Source of the DNA: Lachnospiraceae bacterium
GTDB lineage: Bacteria; Bacillota_A; Clostridia; Lachnospirales; Lachnospiraceae
NCBI GenBank assembly: GCA_024683935.1
Contig: JAIKXV010000074.1
Coordinates: forward strand, 1 to 61,436
Direction of reading: 5' to 3'
Length of the DNA: 61,436 bases
This document shows, piece after piece, positions 43,265 to 52,262 of the stretch; within the stretch, counting starts at the first letter, position 1; each line of letters begins with the position of its first letter. Made by a program: the position numbers and the translations under genes. The notes under the pieces were generated by a model. It was not told where the DNA came from. It made no database searches and was given only the letters and a program-made list of their open reading frames with translations.

Positions 43265-43293
43265 TAAAAGGGAGAGCCTTTCGACCCTCCCTT
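43265..43293 (-). terminator. Attenuating terminator between SCIFF peptide and maturase genes
   Basis: Minus strand AAGGGAGGGTCGAAAGGCTCTCCCTTTT: a 7-bp stem followed by a short T run. It should allow more peptide than maturase mRNA. Confidence 0.7.
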
Positions 43294-43319
43294 AAAAAAT
43301 GCTTTTTGTATGAATAGTA

Positions 43320-43472
43320 TTATTTCCTGCTATTCTTATTCTCACATGACTGGTTTCCTACAGTGCAGCTGGTCTTGCATGCTGACTGGCAGGATGTCTG
43401 GCATTCGCCGCAGCCTCCTGTAACCATGCTCTTCCTGTAATCTCTGGTATTAAGAGTTTTAACGTGCTTCAT
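43320..43472 (-). CDS. scfA: SCIFF ranthipeptide precursor
   Basis: A 50-residue peptide starting MKHVKTLNTRDYRKS, with six cysteines in the C-terminal part (Cys21, 24, 28, 32, 36, 43) in the pattern GGCGECQTSCQSACKTSC. This is the 'six cysteines in forty-five residues' family. The threonines and serines between the cysteines are the expected acceptors of sulfur-to-carbon thioether bonds. ATG 43472 lies 11 bases after AAAGGAG. The leader has no cleavable signal peptide and no protease or exporter gene is adjacent. Confidence 0.96.
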   Translation of the reverse strand: MKHVKTLNTRDYRKSMVTGGCGECQTSCQSACKTSCTVGNQSCENKNSRK

Positions 43473-43513
43473 AATATAAGCCGCTCCTTTCTGTATCTGA
43501 TAATGACCAAATG

Positions 43514-43541
43514 ATTATACCATGTTACCGGCTTCTTGCAA
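43514..43541 (-). promoter_or_regulatory. Promoter of the SCIFF peptide gene
   Basis: Minus strand TTGCAA (43536-43541), 16-base spacer, perfect TATAAT (43514-43519). Confidence 0.65.
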
Positions 43542-43569
43542 ATAGAGCTCCGGAATTTTCTTGATCCCC

Positions 43570-44199
43570 TTATTCTAAGTATTGTTCCAGGATTCTTTTT
43601 ACTTTAGGAAATTCGAAACCCTTACCCGTCAGATATCTGTAGAGCTTATCCCTGGCGGTCTTATCGAGGCTGCCGGGATCGGGACAGCGTTTTTTGATGA
43701 GCTTCAGTATCAGTTCTTCTTCCCTGTCAGGTTCATCCCCGTCACAGGTAAGCTCAGTAAACTCCGCATAGGCTTCATCAATAAGCTCCTTTGCTATCCC
43801 CTTCCCCGCAAGCTCCGTTTCTATCATTCTGCGGCTTTTAGTACGGGACTTTTCATAGATATACTGCGCCGCATATCTCCCGTCATCCAAAAACCTGCCC
43901 TTTTTCGCAGCTTCCACCGCCGCGTCCACGGCTTCCTCCGGATACATATCATCCCTGAGCCTGTCCCTCAGCTCCTTTTCCGTCTTGTCCCGACGATCCA
44001 GTATGTGAAGGGTACGGCTCTTTGCCCTTTTTATCAGGATATCATTTAGTATGGCCTGATACTTTTCCGGGCTCAGCTCCTCTCCCTCATGAAGGTCATA
44101 GGCCCTGATCTCTTTAGCATAAAGCAGGAACCCCGGCTCATCATTAAGAGATATCAGGCTCTTCCCCTTACGCCATTCGGAAATGGATGTGATGACCAT
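43570..44199 (-). CDS. recX: Regulatory protein RecX
   Basis: Modulates RecA filaments. The 209-residue protein is rich in charged helices with the family features of three-helix repeats: ILDRRDKTEKELRDRL, GRFLDDGRYAAQYI, and KSRRMIETELAGKGI. Its ATG overlaps the recA stop by one base (TAATG), so the two are translationally coupled and both under the SOS box. Confidence 0.92.
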   Translation of the reverse strand: MVITSISEWRKGKSLISLNDEPGFLLYAKEIRAYDLHEGEELSPEKYQAILNDILIKRAKSRTLHILDRRDKTEKELRDRLRDDMYPEEAVDAAVEAAKKGRFLDDGRYAAQYIYEKSRTKSRRMIETELAGKGIAKELIDEAYAEFTELTCDGDEPDREEELILKLIKKRCPDPGSLDKTARDKLYRYLTGKGFEFPKVKRILEQYLE

Positions 44200-45284
44200 T
44201 ATTTCTTCTCAGCCTTAGCAGTCTTCTTTGCAGCCGTATCCGCAGCCTCCTCCGGATTCCTGCCCTCTCCCGCAGGATCTGCATCAGCCTCTCCGCCAAG
44301 TCCGTAGCGGGCGCGCACCTGGGCCTCAACCTTGGTAAGGATTTCAGGATGCTCTTCTAAATATGCCTTCGTATTTTCCCTGCCCTGGCCGATCTTTTCT
44401 CCGTTATATGAATACCAGGCTCCGGCCTTATTTATGATATCCACCTTTTCCGAGAGATCCAGTATATCGCCCACGGTGGATATGCCCTTTCCGAACATGA
44501 TGTCAAATTCCGCTTCCTTGAAGGGCGGAGCTATCTTATTCTTCACGACCTTAACCCTGGTGCGGTTTCCTACCACTTCGCCGCCCTGGGTGATCTTATC
44601 GATACGGCGCACATCCAGTCTCACAGATGAGTAGAACTTAAGGGCACGGCCGCCGGTGGTGGTCTCAGGATTTCCGAACATGATGCCCACCTTTTCACGG
44701 AGCTGGTTGATAAAGATTACCGTACAGTTGCTCTTGCTGATGACCGCTGTAAGCTTACGGAGAGCCTGGGACATGAGTCTGGCCTGAAGTCCCACATGGG
44801 AGTCTCCCATTTCACCGTCTATCTCCGCCTTCGGTACAAGAGCCGCAACGGAGTCCACAACAACTATATCCACAGCACCGGATCTCACCATGGTCTCGGT
44901 TATCTCCAGTGCCTGCTCTCCGGAATCCGGCTGGGATATATAGAGATTGTCTATATCAACGCCAATATTCTTCGCATACACTGGATCCAGGGCATGCTCT
45001 GCATCTATAAAGCCGGCAATGCCGCCCCTCTTCTGTACCTCTGCTATCATGTGAAGGGTCACTGTGGTCTTACCTGAGGATTCGGGTCCGTATATCTCTA
45101 TTATCCTGCCCTTGGGTATGCCTCCGAGACCCAGTGCTATATCAAGTGAAAGAGAGCCTGTGGGTATGGTCTCTATATTCATGTTCGCGCTCTGATCTCC
45201 AAGCTTCATAACGGCCCCCTTGCCGAACTGCTTCTCGATCTGTGAAAGTGCTACATCCAATGCTTTCTGCTTATTTTCATCCAT
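44199..45284 (-). CDS. recA: Recombinase RecA
   Basis: Central homologous recombination and SOS protein. The 361-residue protein starts [23 protein letters not shown] and has Walker [10 protein letters not shown], Walker [10 protein letters not shown], and loop 2 region [21 protein letters not shown]. The C-terminal tail is acidic and then Ala/Lys rich. ATG 45284 has AAGGA ten bases upstream; a further upstream start in the same frame is unlikely. Expression is under an SOS box at 45350-45363. Confidence 0.99.
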   Translation of the reverse strand: MDENKQKALDVALSQIEKQFGKGAVMKLGDQSANMNIETIPTGSLSLDIALGLGGIPKGRIIEIYGPESSGKTTVTLHMIAEVQKRGGIAGFIDAEHALDPVYAKNIGVDIDNLYISQPDSGEQALEITETMVRSGAVDIVVVDSVAALVPKAEIDGEMGDSHVGLQARLMSQALRKLTAVISKSNCTVIFINQLREKVGIMFGNPETTTGGRALKFYSSVRLDVRRIDKITQGGEVVGNRTRVKVVKNKIAPPFKEAEFDIMFGKGISTVGDILDLSEKVDIINKAGAWYSYNGEKIGQGRENTKAYLEEHPEILTKVEAQVRARYGLGGEADADPAGEGRNPEEAADTAAKKTAKAEKK

Positions 45285-45349
45285 TTTCTTAATTCCTTTC
45301 ATTCATCAGAACCGTCTGATACTCTCCTTAAATACGGCTCCGGAACTAT

Positions 45350-45363
45350 CGAACTATTGTTCG
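45350..45363. promoter_or_regulatory. LexA (DinR) SOS box of recA
   Basis: CGAACTATTGTTCG matches the Firmicute consensus CGAAC-N4-GTTCG exactly. It overlaps the expected start of transcription, seven bases after the -10 box, so LexA would block initiation. Confidence 0.93.
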
Positions 45364-45369
45364 ATATCA

Positions 45370-45398
45370 ATAGTAACAAAAGCAAACCTTATTGTCAA
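45370..45398 (-). promoter_or_regulatory. recA promoter
   Basis: Minus strand TTGACA (45393-45398), 17-base spacer, TACTAT (45370-45375), followed by the SOS box. Confidence 0.85.
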
Positions 45399-45605
45399 GA
45401 AAAAAAATCCCTGAGATCCGTTTGCAAAGTGCCTTAGATCACTTACAAATACAACAATAATTTTTTTGCTGTCCGATAATCCTCCCCTCTAATATTTTTT
45501 AATCCGGGAATTTCGCAGGGAACCCTGCTTCTGAAAGATGTGAGTTATTATTGCTCAAAACCGGCAGAATGTCAATACGCTAAATCCATCCCACCGGTAC
45601 TATTT

Positions 45606-45651
45606 AAAAAAGTAATTGCCGGGAGAGGACCTTATTATCCATTCTCCCGGC
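45606..45651 (-). terminator. Terminator of the amino acid transporter / kinase-like operon
   Basis: Minus strand CCGGGAGA...TCTCCCGG with an 18-base loop, followed by CAATTACTTTTTT. Confidence 0.75.
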
Positions 45652-45658
45652 AGAAAGA

Positions 45659-46249
45659 TCATGCTGTTGCAATATCACAGATTATATCCACGCATTTGTC
45701 TATGCCAAGCGTGGAGCTTTTAAGACAGAGGTCATAATACTGCGCATCCCCGAAAACGGTATTGGTGTAATGGCTGCAGTACTTCTTCCTCTTCTTGTCC
45801 ACGGACTTCATTTCTTCAAGTATCTTCTCATCGCTGTAGTCCGGCATCTTGCTCTTTAAATTATTGAGGCAGAATCTGTCGGTAGCGCTTACGAATACAT
45901 GGAGGGAATAGTCGTATTCCTTCAGTACGTAATTCGCGTTCCTGCCCACTATCACGCAGTTCCCCTTTTCGGCTTCCCTGCAAATGGCCTTCTTCTGCGC
46001 TTCAAAAAGCCGCTCATCCAAAGGCCGGCGGTAAAAGTCGAAAAGGCTCTGCCCGAAACCGAAATCGAAGGGCACATTTTCATCGTAGCGCCTGATATCG
46101 TCCGCCGTGAGGCCTTCACTCATAATAGCCGAGCGTATCACCACATCCTTATCCATGTAGTAATATCCGAGCCTGTCGGCAACCTTCCGTCCTATCTGTC
46201 CTCCGCCTGCGCCGAAGCGCCGGCTTATCGTAATAATCTTTTTCATCAC
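45659..46249 (-). CDS. Cytidylate kinase-like protein
   Basis: A 196-residue P-loop protein of the cytidylate kinase-like family. The N-terminus [22 protein letters not shown] is the nucleotide-binding loop; [12 protein letters not shown] and the lid-like [11 protein letters not shown] follow. True CMP kinases are longer and carry a different NMP-binding insert, so the substrate is uncertain. The ATG overlaps the stop of the ABC ATPase gene (ATGA), placing it as the last gene of the amino acid transporter operon. Confidence 0.82.
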   Translation of the reverse strand: MMKKIITISRRFGAGGGQIGRKVADRLGYYYMDKDVVIRSAIMSEGLTADDIRRYDENVPFDFGFGQSLFDFYRRPLDERLFEAQKKAICREAEKGNCVIVGRNANYVLKEYDYSLHVFVSATDRFCLNNLKSKMPDYSDEKILEEMKSVDKKRKKYCSHYTNTVFGDAQYYDLCLKSSTLGIDKCVDIICDIATA

Positions 46250-46989
46250 AACACCTTGTCCAGGAAATCCTTTGTACGTTTTTCCTTCGGATTGGAGAGA
46301 AGCTCATCGGGTGTCCCCTCTTCTACGATGTAGCCGCCGTCCATAAAGATTATCCTGTCCGCAACCTCTCTTGCAAAACCCATTTCATGTGTAACTATCA
46401 CCATGGTCATGCCGTCCGCAGCCAGCTCCTGCATAACAGAGAGCACCTCCCCGACCATTTCCGGATCAAGGGCAGATGTCGGCTCGTCAAAGAGCATGAT
46501 ATCCGGCTGCATGCAGAGCGCCCTGGCAATAGCCACCCTCTGCTTCTGTCCGCCTGACAGCTGTGTGGGATACGCTTCGGCCTTTTCCGAAAGTCCCACC
46601 TTTTCAAGCATATTCTCCGCTCTTTTCTTTGCTTCTGAAACGGAGCACTTCTTTAATTCCACCGGTGCCAGTATCATATTTCCCATGACATCCAGATTGT
46701 TAAAGAGATTAAAATGCTGGAAAACCATGCCGATATTTTCCCGCATCTTATTTATATTCACTCTTTTCCCGGTGATATCCTGTCCGTGGATCTCAATGCT
46801 TCCGCCGGTAGACTCCTCCAGCCGGTTTAAGCAGCGTAAAAGCGTGGATTTTCCCGAACCCGACGGTCCGATCACGACCACCACTTCTCCCGCATGTACA
46901 TCAAGGGAAATGTCCTTTAATACATTCAGGCTCCCGAAGGATTTTTTCAGGTTCTTTACCCTTATCTTTACTTCCCTATCTTCCGACAT
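46246..46989 (-). CDS. Polar amino acid ABC transporter ATPase
   Basis: ATPase of a PAAT-family importer. The 247-residue protein has Walker [14 protein letters not shown], the family segment [18 protein letters not shown], signature [15 protein letters not shown], and Walker [17 protein letters not shown]. It overlaps the permease gene by 14 bases and the kinase-like gene by 4, so the four genes form one operon with the binding protein upstream. Confidence 0.95.
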   Translation of the reverse strand: MSEDREVKIRVKNLKKSFGSLNVLKDISLDVHAGEVVVVIGPSGSGKSTLLRCLNRLEESTGGSIEIHGQDITGKRVNINKMRENIGMVFQHFNLFNNLDVMGNMILAPVELKKCSVSEAKKRAENMLEKVGLSEKAEAYPTQLSGGQKQRVAIARALCMQPDIMLFDEPTSALDPEMVGEVLSVMQELAADGMTMVIVTHEMGFAREVADRIIFMDGGYIVEEGTPDELLSNPKEKRTKDFLDKVL

Positions 46990-47647
46990 TCAGTCTCCTT
47001 TCAACCACCTTTGCGCTTCTGGAAAGAATGGTGATCACAATAAGGTACATGACTCCCACGATGGCCCAGGTCTGAAAAGCCATGAAGGTATTGGCCTGGA
47101 CATTCTTCGCAGTATTCACGAGCTCCGGGAAACCGATGACCGAAAGAATGGATGTATCCTTTAAGGTGATTATGAACTGGTTAATGATACTCGGGATCAT
47201 CGTGCGGATGGCCTGGGGCAGCACCACCTTTCTCATGGCGGTGGCGTATGACAGGCCGAGAGACCTGGCGGCCTCCATCTGTCCAATGTCCACGGACTGT
47301 ATGCCGGCCCTTATGATCTCCGACATATAGGCACCGCAGTTCAGCGCGAGACAGGCAGTTCCGGCCTGCAGCGCGGTCAGGGTCATATTGAAGCCCCCGA
47401 TGATCGTATTAAATAAATAGGGTATTCCGAAATAAATGAAAAACGCCAGAACTATCATAGGAACGCCGCGGATCACATCCACGAAAACCTGGGCGATCAC
47501 GTTGCAGACGCGGTTCCTGATAACACTCAGTATGCCGAAAAACAGTCCTATGATACAGGCAAAGAACAGCCCGAGGAGGGCGAGCAAAAGCGTCCTCCCC
47601 ATGGCTGTAAGCAGCATACCCCCATATACCGAAATGATACGTAACAT
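46976..47647 (-). CDS. Polar amino acid ABC transporter permease
   Basis: A 223-residue His/Glu/Gln/Arg-type permease with about five helices. The EAA loop is seen as [30 protein letters not shown] near residues 130-160, the contact site for the ATPase. It forms the channel with the ATPase at 46246-46989; one permease gene suggests a homodimeric channel. Confidence 0.93.
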   Translation of the reverse strand: MLRIISVYGGMLLTAMGRTLLLALLGLFFACIIGLFFGILSVIRNRVCNVIAQVFVDVIRGVPMIVLAFFIYFGIPYLFNTIIGGFNMTLTALQAGTACLALNCGAYMSEIIRAGIQSVDIGQMEAARSLGLSYATAMRKVVLPQAIRTMIPSIINQFIITLKDTSILSVIGFPELVNTAKNVQANTFMAFQTWAIVGVMYLIVITILSRSAKVVERRLNVGR

Positions 47648-47702
47648 TGTTATTCCTCTGAATAGCTTTTATTGAGATGCTCTGCGCAGCTCAAAACAGT
47701 AT

Positions 47703-48482
47703 TTACTCTCCGAGATACTTCTTAAGGATCTCATCGTACTTGCCGTTTGCCTTGATGTTCTTAAGTCCTGCATTGAACATATCCACAAGCGCCTGATTGT
47801 CCTTATTGAAAATAGCAAAGCCGTATGCAGCAGGATCGTTTCCTGTCTCGGGAAGCAGCTTCATCGGAAGGTCTCCGTCCTTTATGTTTGCAGCCATGAT
47901 CGGGGTGTCATCAAATACGCCTGCTACCTGTCCGCCAACAACTGCCTGATACATCGTAGGTGAATCCTCGAAGTAGGTAACGGTGAAATTGTACTGACCA
48001 GCAAGGCTCTCAGCATATTCTGCGCTCATGGTTCCGGTCTTAACCGCAACTGACTTTCCGCTTAAGCTGTCAAAGCCTGTGATATCGGAATCAGCAGCAA
48101 CAGCCATGCACTGGTTTGCATCATAGTATCCGTCTGAGAAGATCCATCCGGATTCCTTACGCTCGTCTGTGATGGAAGCTCCGGCTATCATGCCGTCAGC
48201 CTGTCCTGCCTGGCATGCGGCGATGGATGCGTCCCATCCCAGGATCTGCAGATCGTACTTGAAGCCCTGGTCTTCTGCGATGGCAGCCAGGATATCCATA
48301 TCTATGCCTACAAAATTGTCGTTATCATCCCTGTATTCAAAGGGCTTGAAAGCCGTATCGGTGGCAATGACCCAGGTCTTACCGTCTCCGGAAGCTCCCG
48401 CACTGCCGCCCTTTCCGCCGCAGCCCATAAGGGACACGGTAAGAAGCGATACTAATAATAACGCTAACACTCTCTTCATCAT
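47703..48482 (-). CDS. Amino acid-binding lipoprotein
   Basis: Solute-binding protein of the PAAT importer. The 259-residue precursor has a lipobox VSLMGCG (Cys21), then WVIATDTAFKPFEYRDDNDNFVGIDMDILAAIA, the family ligand-site segment, and ADGMIAGASITDERK. Ligand is a polar amino acid, such as glutamine, or possibly arginine or cystine; the sequence does not decide. It is the first gene of the operon and is followed by a 55-base gap before the permease. Confidence 0.93.
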   Translation of the reverse strand: MMKRVLALLLVSLLTVSLMGCGGKGGSAGASGDGKTWVIATDTAFKPFEYRDDNDNFVGIDMDILAAIAEDQGFKYDLQILGWDASIAACQAGQADGMIAGASITDERKESGWIFSDGYYDANQCMAVAADSDITGFDSLSGKSVAVKTGTMSAEYAESLAGQYNFTVTYFEDSPTMYQAVVGGQVAGVFDDTPIMAANIKDGDLPMKLLPETGNDPAAYGFAIFNKDNQALVDMFNAGLKNIKANGKYDEILKKYLGE

Positions 48483-48540
48483 AATCCTGCTCCTCCTTAA
48501 ATTGTTTGCTTTCTTTTCGGGCTGTGCCCTGTTACTTATG

Positions 48541-48573
48541 AAAAACGCCCTGCCTAAGGGCAGAGCGTCTTTG
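48541..48573 (-). terminator. Terminator of the Xer recombinase gene
   Basis: Minus strand ACGCTCTGCC-CTTA-GGCAGGGCGT followed by TTTTC; one T-G wobble. It lies 12 bases after the xer stop. Confidence 0.75.
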
Positions 48574-48584
48574 CTCTACTTTAT

Positions 48585-49469
48585 TCAGTGTCTCGGATGT
48601 GTCTTGTCGTACACTTCCTTCAGATGATTCTTTGTCATATTGGCGTAAACCTGGGTGGTGGAGATGTCCGAATGTCCCAGCATTTCCTGTACGGATTTGA
48701 GGTCTGCACCGTTCTCGACGAGATGGGCCGCAAAGCTGTGTCTCAGCGTGTGGGGCGTGATGTCCGCCTCTATCCCGGCCTTCTTCGCGTAAAACTTGAT
48801 GAGCTTCCAGAATCCCTGTCTGGACATGGGCACTCCGGAACAGTTCACGAAAAGTGCGGTCTCCTCTTTATTCTCAACCATCACTTCCCTGGAATGTGCC
48901 AGGTATTTTAACAGCGCCTGCTTGGCCTCGTTTCCGAAGGGAATGATCCTCTCCTTGTCCTCATCATGGCATTCCACATATCCCATGGCAAGGTTCAGAT
49001 CAGAGGTCTTCAGCGTGATAAGCTCCGTAACCCTCATTCCCGTGGCATAGAGCAGTTCCAGCATGGCCTTGTCCCGAAGATCCTTCGGAGTATCTCCTGA
49101 CGGCTGGTCAAGGAGTTTCACCACCTCCACAGTGGTAAGTATCTCCGGCGCTTTCTTTATGATCTTCGGCGCCTTCAGATTCTCCGCAGGGTTTTTCCTC
49201 ATTTTGCCCTCTTTGACAAAATAGTGGAAAAACGCTTTCATGGAAGCCACATTCCTCGAAACCGTTGCCGGCGTATAACCGCTTTTCTCCAAATAGAGAA
49301 GATACGACGTCATATCCTGCTCTGTTACAAGCAGTGCGTCGGTCACTCCTCTTCCCGCGAGAAAGCTGACCATTTTCATCAGATCCCGCTTGTATGAAAG
49401 TCTGGTATTTTCTGAAGATTTCTTGATATTATGTAAATAATTTATGAACTCCAGAACCTGTTCTTCCAT
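48585..49469 (-). CDS. xerD: Tyrosine recombinase XerD-like
   Basis: Site-specific recombinase that resolves chromosome dimers at dif. The 294-residue protein has the SAM-like N-terminal domain and the catalytic set: Arg in GMRVTELI, Lys in DEDKERIIPF, HTLRHSFA, the His in GHSDISTTQ, and nucleophile Tyr in QVYANM. Length and LATGMR context fit the housekeeping XerD/XerC family rather than a phage integrase, and no att-like sites are seen. XerC versus XerD cannot be decided firmly. Confidence 0.88.
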   Translation of the reverse strand: MEEQVLEFINYLHNIKKSSENTRLSYKRDLMKMVSFLAGRGVTDALLVTEQDMTSYLLYLEKSGYTPATVSRNVASMKAFFHYFVKEGKMRKNPAENLKAPKIIKKAPEILTTVEVVKLLDQPSGDTPKDLRDKAMLELLYATGMRVTELITLKTSDLNLAMGYVECHDEDKERIIPFGNEAKQALLKYLAHSREVMVENKEETALFVNCSGVPMSRQGFWKLIKFYAKKAGIEADITPHTLRHSFAAHLVENGADLKSVQEMLGHSDISTTQVYANMTKNHLKEVYDKTHPRH

Positions 49470-49706
49470 GTATCCCCAATTACCTCTCTCCTTAGTTTTG
49501 GCCGTCGGCCGAAAACCACTTTAGTCATTATATAGGGGATTTTATGGAATTGCAATCCTTGTAATTCGGGCAAAATAGCCTGTTTTCACCCACTTTACAT
49601 AAAAAATCACAACATATCGTTTTATGTCAATTAACCACTCGCAACATATTGTGATAAAAAATTTTTTATTATTTTTTTATATTATGTTAATTAATTATGA
49701 TATACA
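49470..49706. other. AT-rich intergenic region between tRNA-Ala and xerD
   Basis: About 235 bases. Two related segments, TCACAACATATCG (49609-49621) and CGCAACATATTGTGA (49640-49654), and long A/T runs before the tRNA. No terminator with a good stem was found for tRNA-Ala. Confidence 0.4.
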
Positions 49707-49779
49707 TGGAGCTAACCGGACTTGAACCGGCGACCTCTTGCATGCCATGCAAGCGTTCTCCCAACTGAACTACAGCCCC
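49707..49779 (-). tRNA. tRNA-Ala (anticodon GGC)
   Basis: 73 bases on the minus strand: acceptor GGGGCTG/TAGCTCC with the expected wobble pairs, D stem GTTC/GAAC, anticodon stem CTTGC/GCAAG with loop ATGGCAT, T stem GCCGG/CCGGT with loop TTCAAGT. Discriminator A, CCA not encoded. Confidence 0.93.
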
Positions 49780-49814
49780 AATCGGGAAATCATCATCTGC
49801 TATAATACTACAGA

Positions 49815-50360
49815 TCATCCTCTGTTTTCAAGATATGCGCTGTACGCCATTATGCAGGCGATGGTTTTGGAATCCCTGATCTCGTGGTTAAAGATCATCT
49901 TTTTAAGGTCCGAGAGCTCATATTCCCCCACATCGATAAATTCATCCGGGTCGGTATGCTGCCTGTCCGTTTTCTTTAAGCCGGTGGCGAGGAAGACCTT
50001 TATCTCCTCATCGCAGTAGGCTATGGCGGTATCTATCGTTATAAAGGGCTCGATCTTACTGCAGGTGTAGCCGGTCTCCTCTAAAAGCTCCCGCTCTGCG
50101 GCCTTTATGAATTCCTCATCTCCGTCCCGCTTTCCTGCCGGCACCTCGAGGGTCACCCGGTCAAAGCTTAAGCGGTACTGCTTCACCATTACGAGCTTTC
50201 CCTCATCAGTGACCGGAACCACTGCGGACGCCCCGTTATGAAGCATCATATCGTATTCCTGCGTCTGTCCGTCAGGAAGCTGCATCGTGTCGATGCAGTA
50301 GGTGAGGACGTTGCTCTTCCTCAGGACTTCGCGTTTTATTCTCTTAAATTTATCAATCAT
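49815..50360 (-). CDS. NUDIX hydrolase, ADP-ribose pyrophosphatase type
   Basis: Cleaves nucleoside diphosphate derivatives, likely ADP-ribose. The 181-residue protein carries the NUDIX box GKRDGDEEFIKAAERELLEETG (about 95-116) and the preceding EVPAG typical of ADP-ribose pyrophosphatases. It is in the same direction as coaX, with a dispersed short repeat in the 33-base gap. Confidence 0.9.
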   Translation of the reverse strand: MIDKFKRIKREVLRKSNVLTYCIDTMQLPDGQTQEYDMMLHNGASAVVPVTDEGKLVMVKQYRLSFDRVTLEVPAGKRDGDEEFIKAAERELLEETGYTCSKIEPFITIDTAIAYCDEEIKVFLATGLKKTDRQHTDPDEFIDVGEYELSDLKKMIFNHEIRDSKTIACIMAYSAYLENRG

Positions 50361-50362
50361 CA

Positions 50363-50386
50363 GATTCTTCGCTCCGCTCAGAATAA
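50363..50386. repeat. Dispersed short repeat between coaX and the NUDIX gene
   Basis: GATTCTTCGCTCCGCTCAGA followed by ATAA; same form as 31935-31961, inserted inside an operon. Confidence 0.7.
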
Positions 50387-50393
50387 CAGGGAC

Positions 50394-51170
50394 TTATGTC
50401 TTTGGTTTGTTCCTGTCGTAGATAACCTTTAATCCCTTCATCATCAGGGCGTTATCAAGTATTATCTCATGGCGGCACTTGGGGATTATCACCTTTGAAA
50501 GCCCTCCGGTGGCAACCACCGTGGTCTTGTAGCCAAGTTCCTCTTCAAAGCGCTCTATCATACCGTCCACAAGGGAGGCCTGCCCGTTTATGATACCGCT
50601 CTTCATGCAGTCCACCGTATTGGTGCAGATATAGTGCTTCGGAGCGGACAGGCTGACTCTCGGAAGCTGTGAAGTATCGGAAACCAGCGCTTCCAGCGAA
50701 GTCCTGACTCCCGGCATTATCACGCCTCCTATGTAGTTCTTATCCCTATCAATGACCGTTATCGTGGTGGCGGTACCCATATCCACCACAATGGAGGGCG
50801 CTCCGTATTCGGTCATTGCCGCTACGGAATCCACCACAAGATCCGCGCCCATTGTACGGGGATCGTCCATCTTTATATTCAGACCGGTCTTCAGCCCGCT
50901 TCCCACCACCATGGGATTGATCTTTTTCACAAGCTTTCTCACGGCCTGCTTCATGATATGGGTTAAGGGCGGCACCACGGATGAAATGATGGAGCCGTCT
51001 ATATCGGCGGGAGCTATGCCGTGTATCTCCATTACGGTCTTTAAGATAACGGCGTATTCCAGCTCAGTCTTATCAATATCAGTGGAAATACGCTCGGTAA
51101 AGTGGATCGTGTCGTCATCGATGACACCCACCTCGATATTCGTATTTCCCATGTCTATTGCGAGTAACAT
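50394..51170 (-). CDS. coaX: Type III pantothenate kinase
   Basis: First step of coenzyme A synthesis. The 258-residue protein begins MLLAIDMGNTNIEVGV, the phosphate loop of the acetate and sugar kinase fold, and has DPRTMGADLVVDSVAA, VDMGTATTITVID and GGVIMPGVRTSLEAL, all diagnostic. It starts 5 bases after the asd stop. Confidence 0.96.
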   Translation of the reverse strand: MLLAIDMGNTNIEVGVIDDDTIHFTERISTDIDKTELEYAVILKTVMEIHGIAPADIDGSIISSVVPPLTHIMKQAVRKLVKKINPMVVGSGLKTGLNIKMDDPRTMGADLVVDSVAAMTEYGAPSIVVDMGTATTITVIDRDKNYIGGVIMPGVRTSLEALVSDTSQLPRVSLSAPKHYICTNTVDCMKSGIINGQASLVDGMIERFEEELGYKTTVVATGGLSKVIIPKCRHEIILDNALMMKGLKVIYDRNKPKT

Positions 51171-51175
51171 TTTTC

Positions 51176-52249
51176 TTAGATATACCCCTTCGCTTTGAGT
51201 AATTCTGCGCAGAGCACTCCGCCGCCGGCTGCACCGCGGACGGTATTATGGGAAAGACCCACAAACTTCCAGTCGTAGATACTGTCTTCACGAAGCCTGC
51301 CCACAGATACGCCGAAGCCTCTCTCGTAATTCACATCCATCTGAACCTGGGGACGGTTGTCGTCGGTCAGATACTGGATAAACTGCTTCGGAGCAGAAGG
51401 AAGGTTAAGCTTCTGGGGCTCTCCGGAGAAGGACTCCATTGCGGATATCAGCTCTTCCCTGGTGGGGTTCTTCTTAAACTTAACGAAAACAGTAGCGGTA
51501 TGTCCGTAAAGGATGGGCACCCTGATACACTGGGAAGTGATCTTCAGGCCATCGTAGTTCACGATCTTTCCGCCTTCCACATGTCCGAATACCTTGAGCG
51601 GCTCCTTCTCGCTCTTCTCTTCCTCGCCGCCGATGTAGGGAATGATATTTCCCTCCATCTCCGGCCAGTCCTTAAAGGTCTTTCCTGCGCCGGATATGGC
51701 CTGATAGGTGGAAACCACTGCCTCGCAGGGCTCGAAATCCTTCCAGGCATAGAGCACGGGAGCGTAGGACTGAATGGAGCAGTTCGGCTTAACCGCGATA
51801 AAGCCTCTCCTGGTGCCGAGGCGCTTTTTCTGGGTCTCGATGATCTCTGCATGCTCCGGATTTATCTCCGGGATGATCATCGGCACATCCTCAGTCCAAC
51901 GGTGGGCTGAATTGTTGGAAACCACCGGGGTCTCCGTCTTTGCATATTCTTCCTCGATGGCGCGGATCTCTTCCTTGGTCATATCCACTGCTGAGAAGCA
52001 CAGATCCACATCCTTCGCCACATTCTGAACGTCACTTACATCCTTTATAACGATATTCTTTACTTCATCGGGCATCGGAACTTCCAGCTTCCATCTGCTG
52101 CCCACTGCTTCTTCGTATGTTTTTCCAGCACTCCTCGGGCTGGCTGCTATGACCTTCACCTCAAACCAGGGATGATCATGCAAAAGGGCTATAAATCTCT
52201 GCCCGACCATTCCGGTTCCTCCAAGAACCGCTACACGTAATTTTTCCAT
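51176..52249 (-). CDS. asd: Aspartate-semialdehyde dehydrogenase
   Basis: Makes aspartate semialdehyde for lysine, threonine and methionine synthesis. The 357-residue protein has the NADP-binding start VAVLGGTGMVGQRF, catalytic Cys in KPNCSIQSYAPVL, and GLSHNTVRGAAGGGVL near the end. The length and the NCSIQ form place it in the archaeal/fungal-type branch found in some clostridia. ATG 52249 has AGGAG upstream; a 19-codon extension overlaps argH and has no site. Confidence 0.95.
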   Translation of the reverse strand: MEKLRVAVLGGTGMVGQRFIALLHDHPWFEVKVIAASPRSAGKTYEEAVGSRWKLEVPMPDEVKNIVIKDVSDVQNVAKDVDLCFSAVDMTKEEIRAIEEEYAKTETPVVSNNSAHRWTEDVPMIIPEINPEHAEIIETQKKRLGTRRGFIAVKPNCSIQSYAPVLYAWKDFEPCEAVVSTYQAISGAGKTFKDWPEMEGNIIPYIGGEEEKSEKEPLKVFGHVEGGKIVNYDGLKITSQCIRVPILYGHTATVFVKFKKNPTREELISAMESFSGEPQKLNLPSAPKQFIQYLTDDNRPQVQMDVNYERGFGVSVGRLREDSIYDWKFVGLSHNTVRGAAGGGVLCAELLKAKGYI

Positions 52250-52262
52250 AACATTCTCCTCC

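Larger units (their letters stand above)
45285..45658. other. Intergenic region upstream of recA
   Basis: About 370 bases between recA and the kinase-like gene. It holds the recA leader, the SOS box and promoter (45350-45398), an AT-rich stretch (45400-45600) with no signal I recognise, and the terminator of the kinase-like gene (45606-45651). Confidence 0.7.

Noticed and set aside
48585..49469. Phage integrase marking a prophage or integrative element
   Set aside because: The protein has housekeeping Xer length and motifs, no phage genes are nearby, and no att-type duplication of the adjacent tRNA-Ala end was seen.
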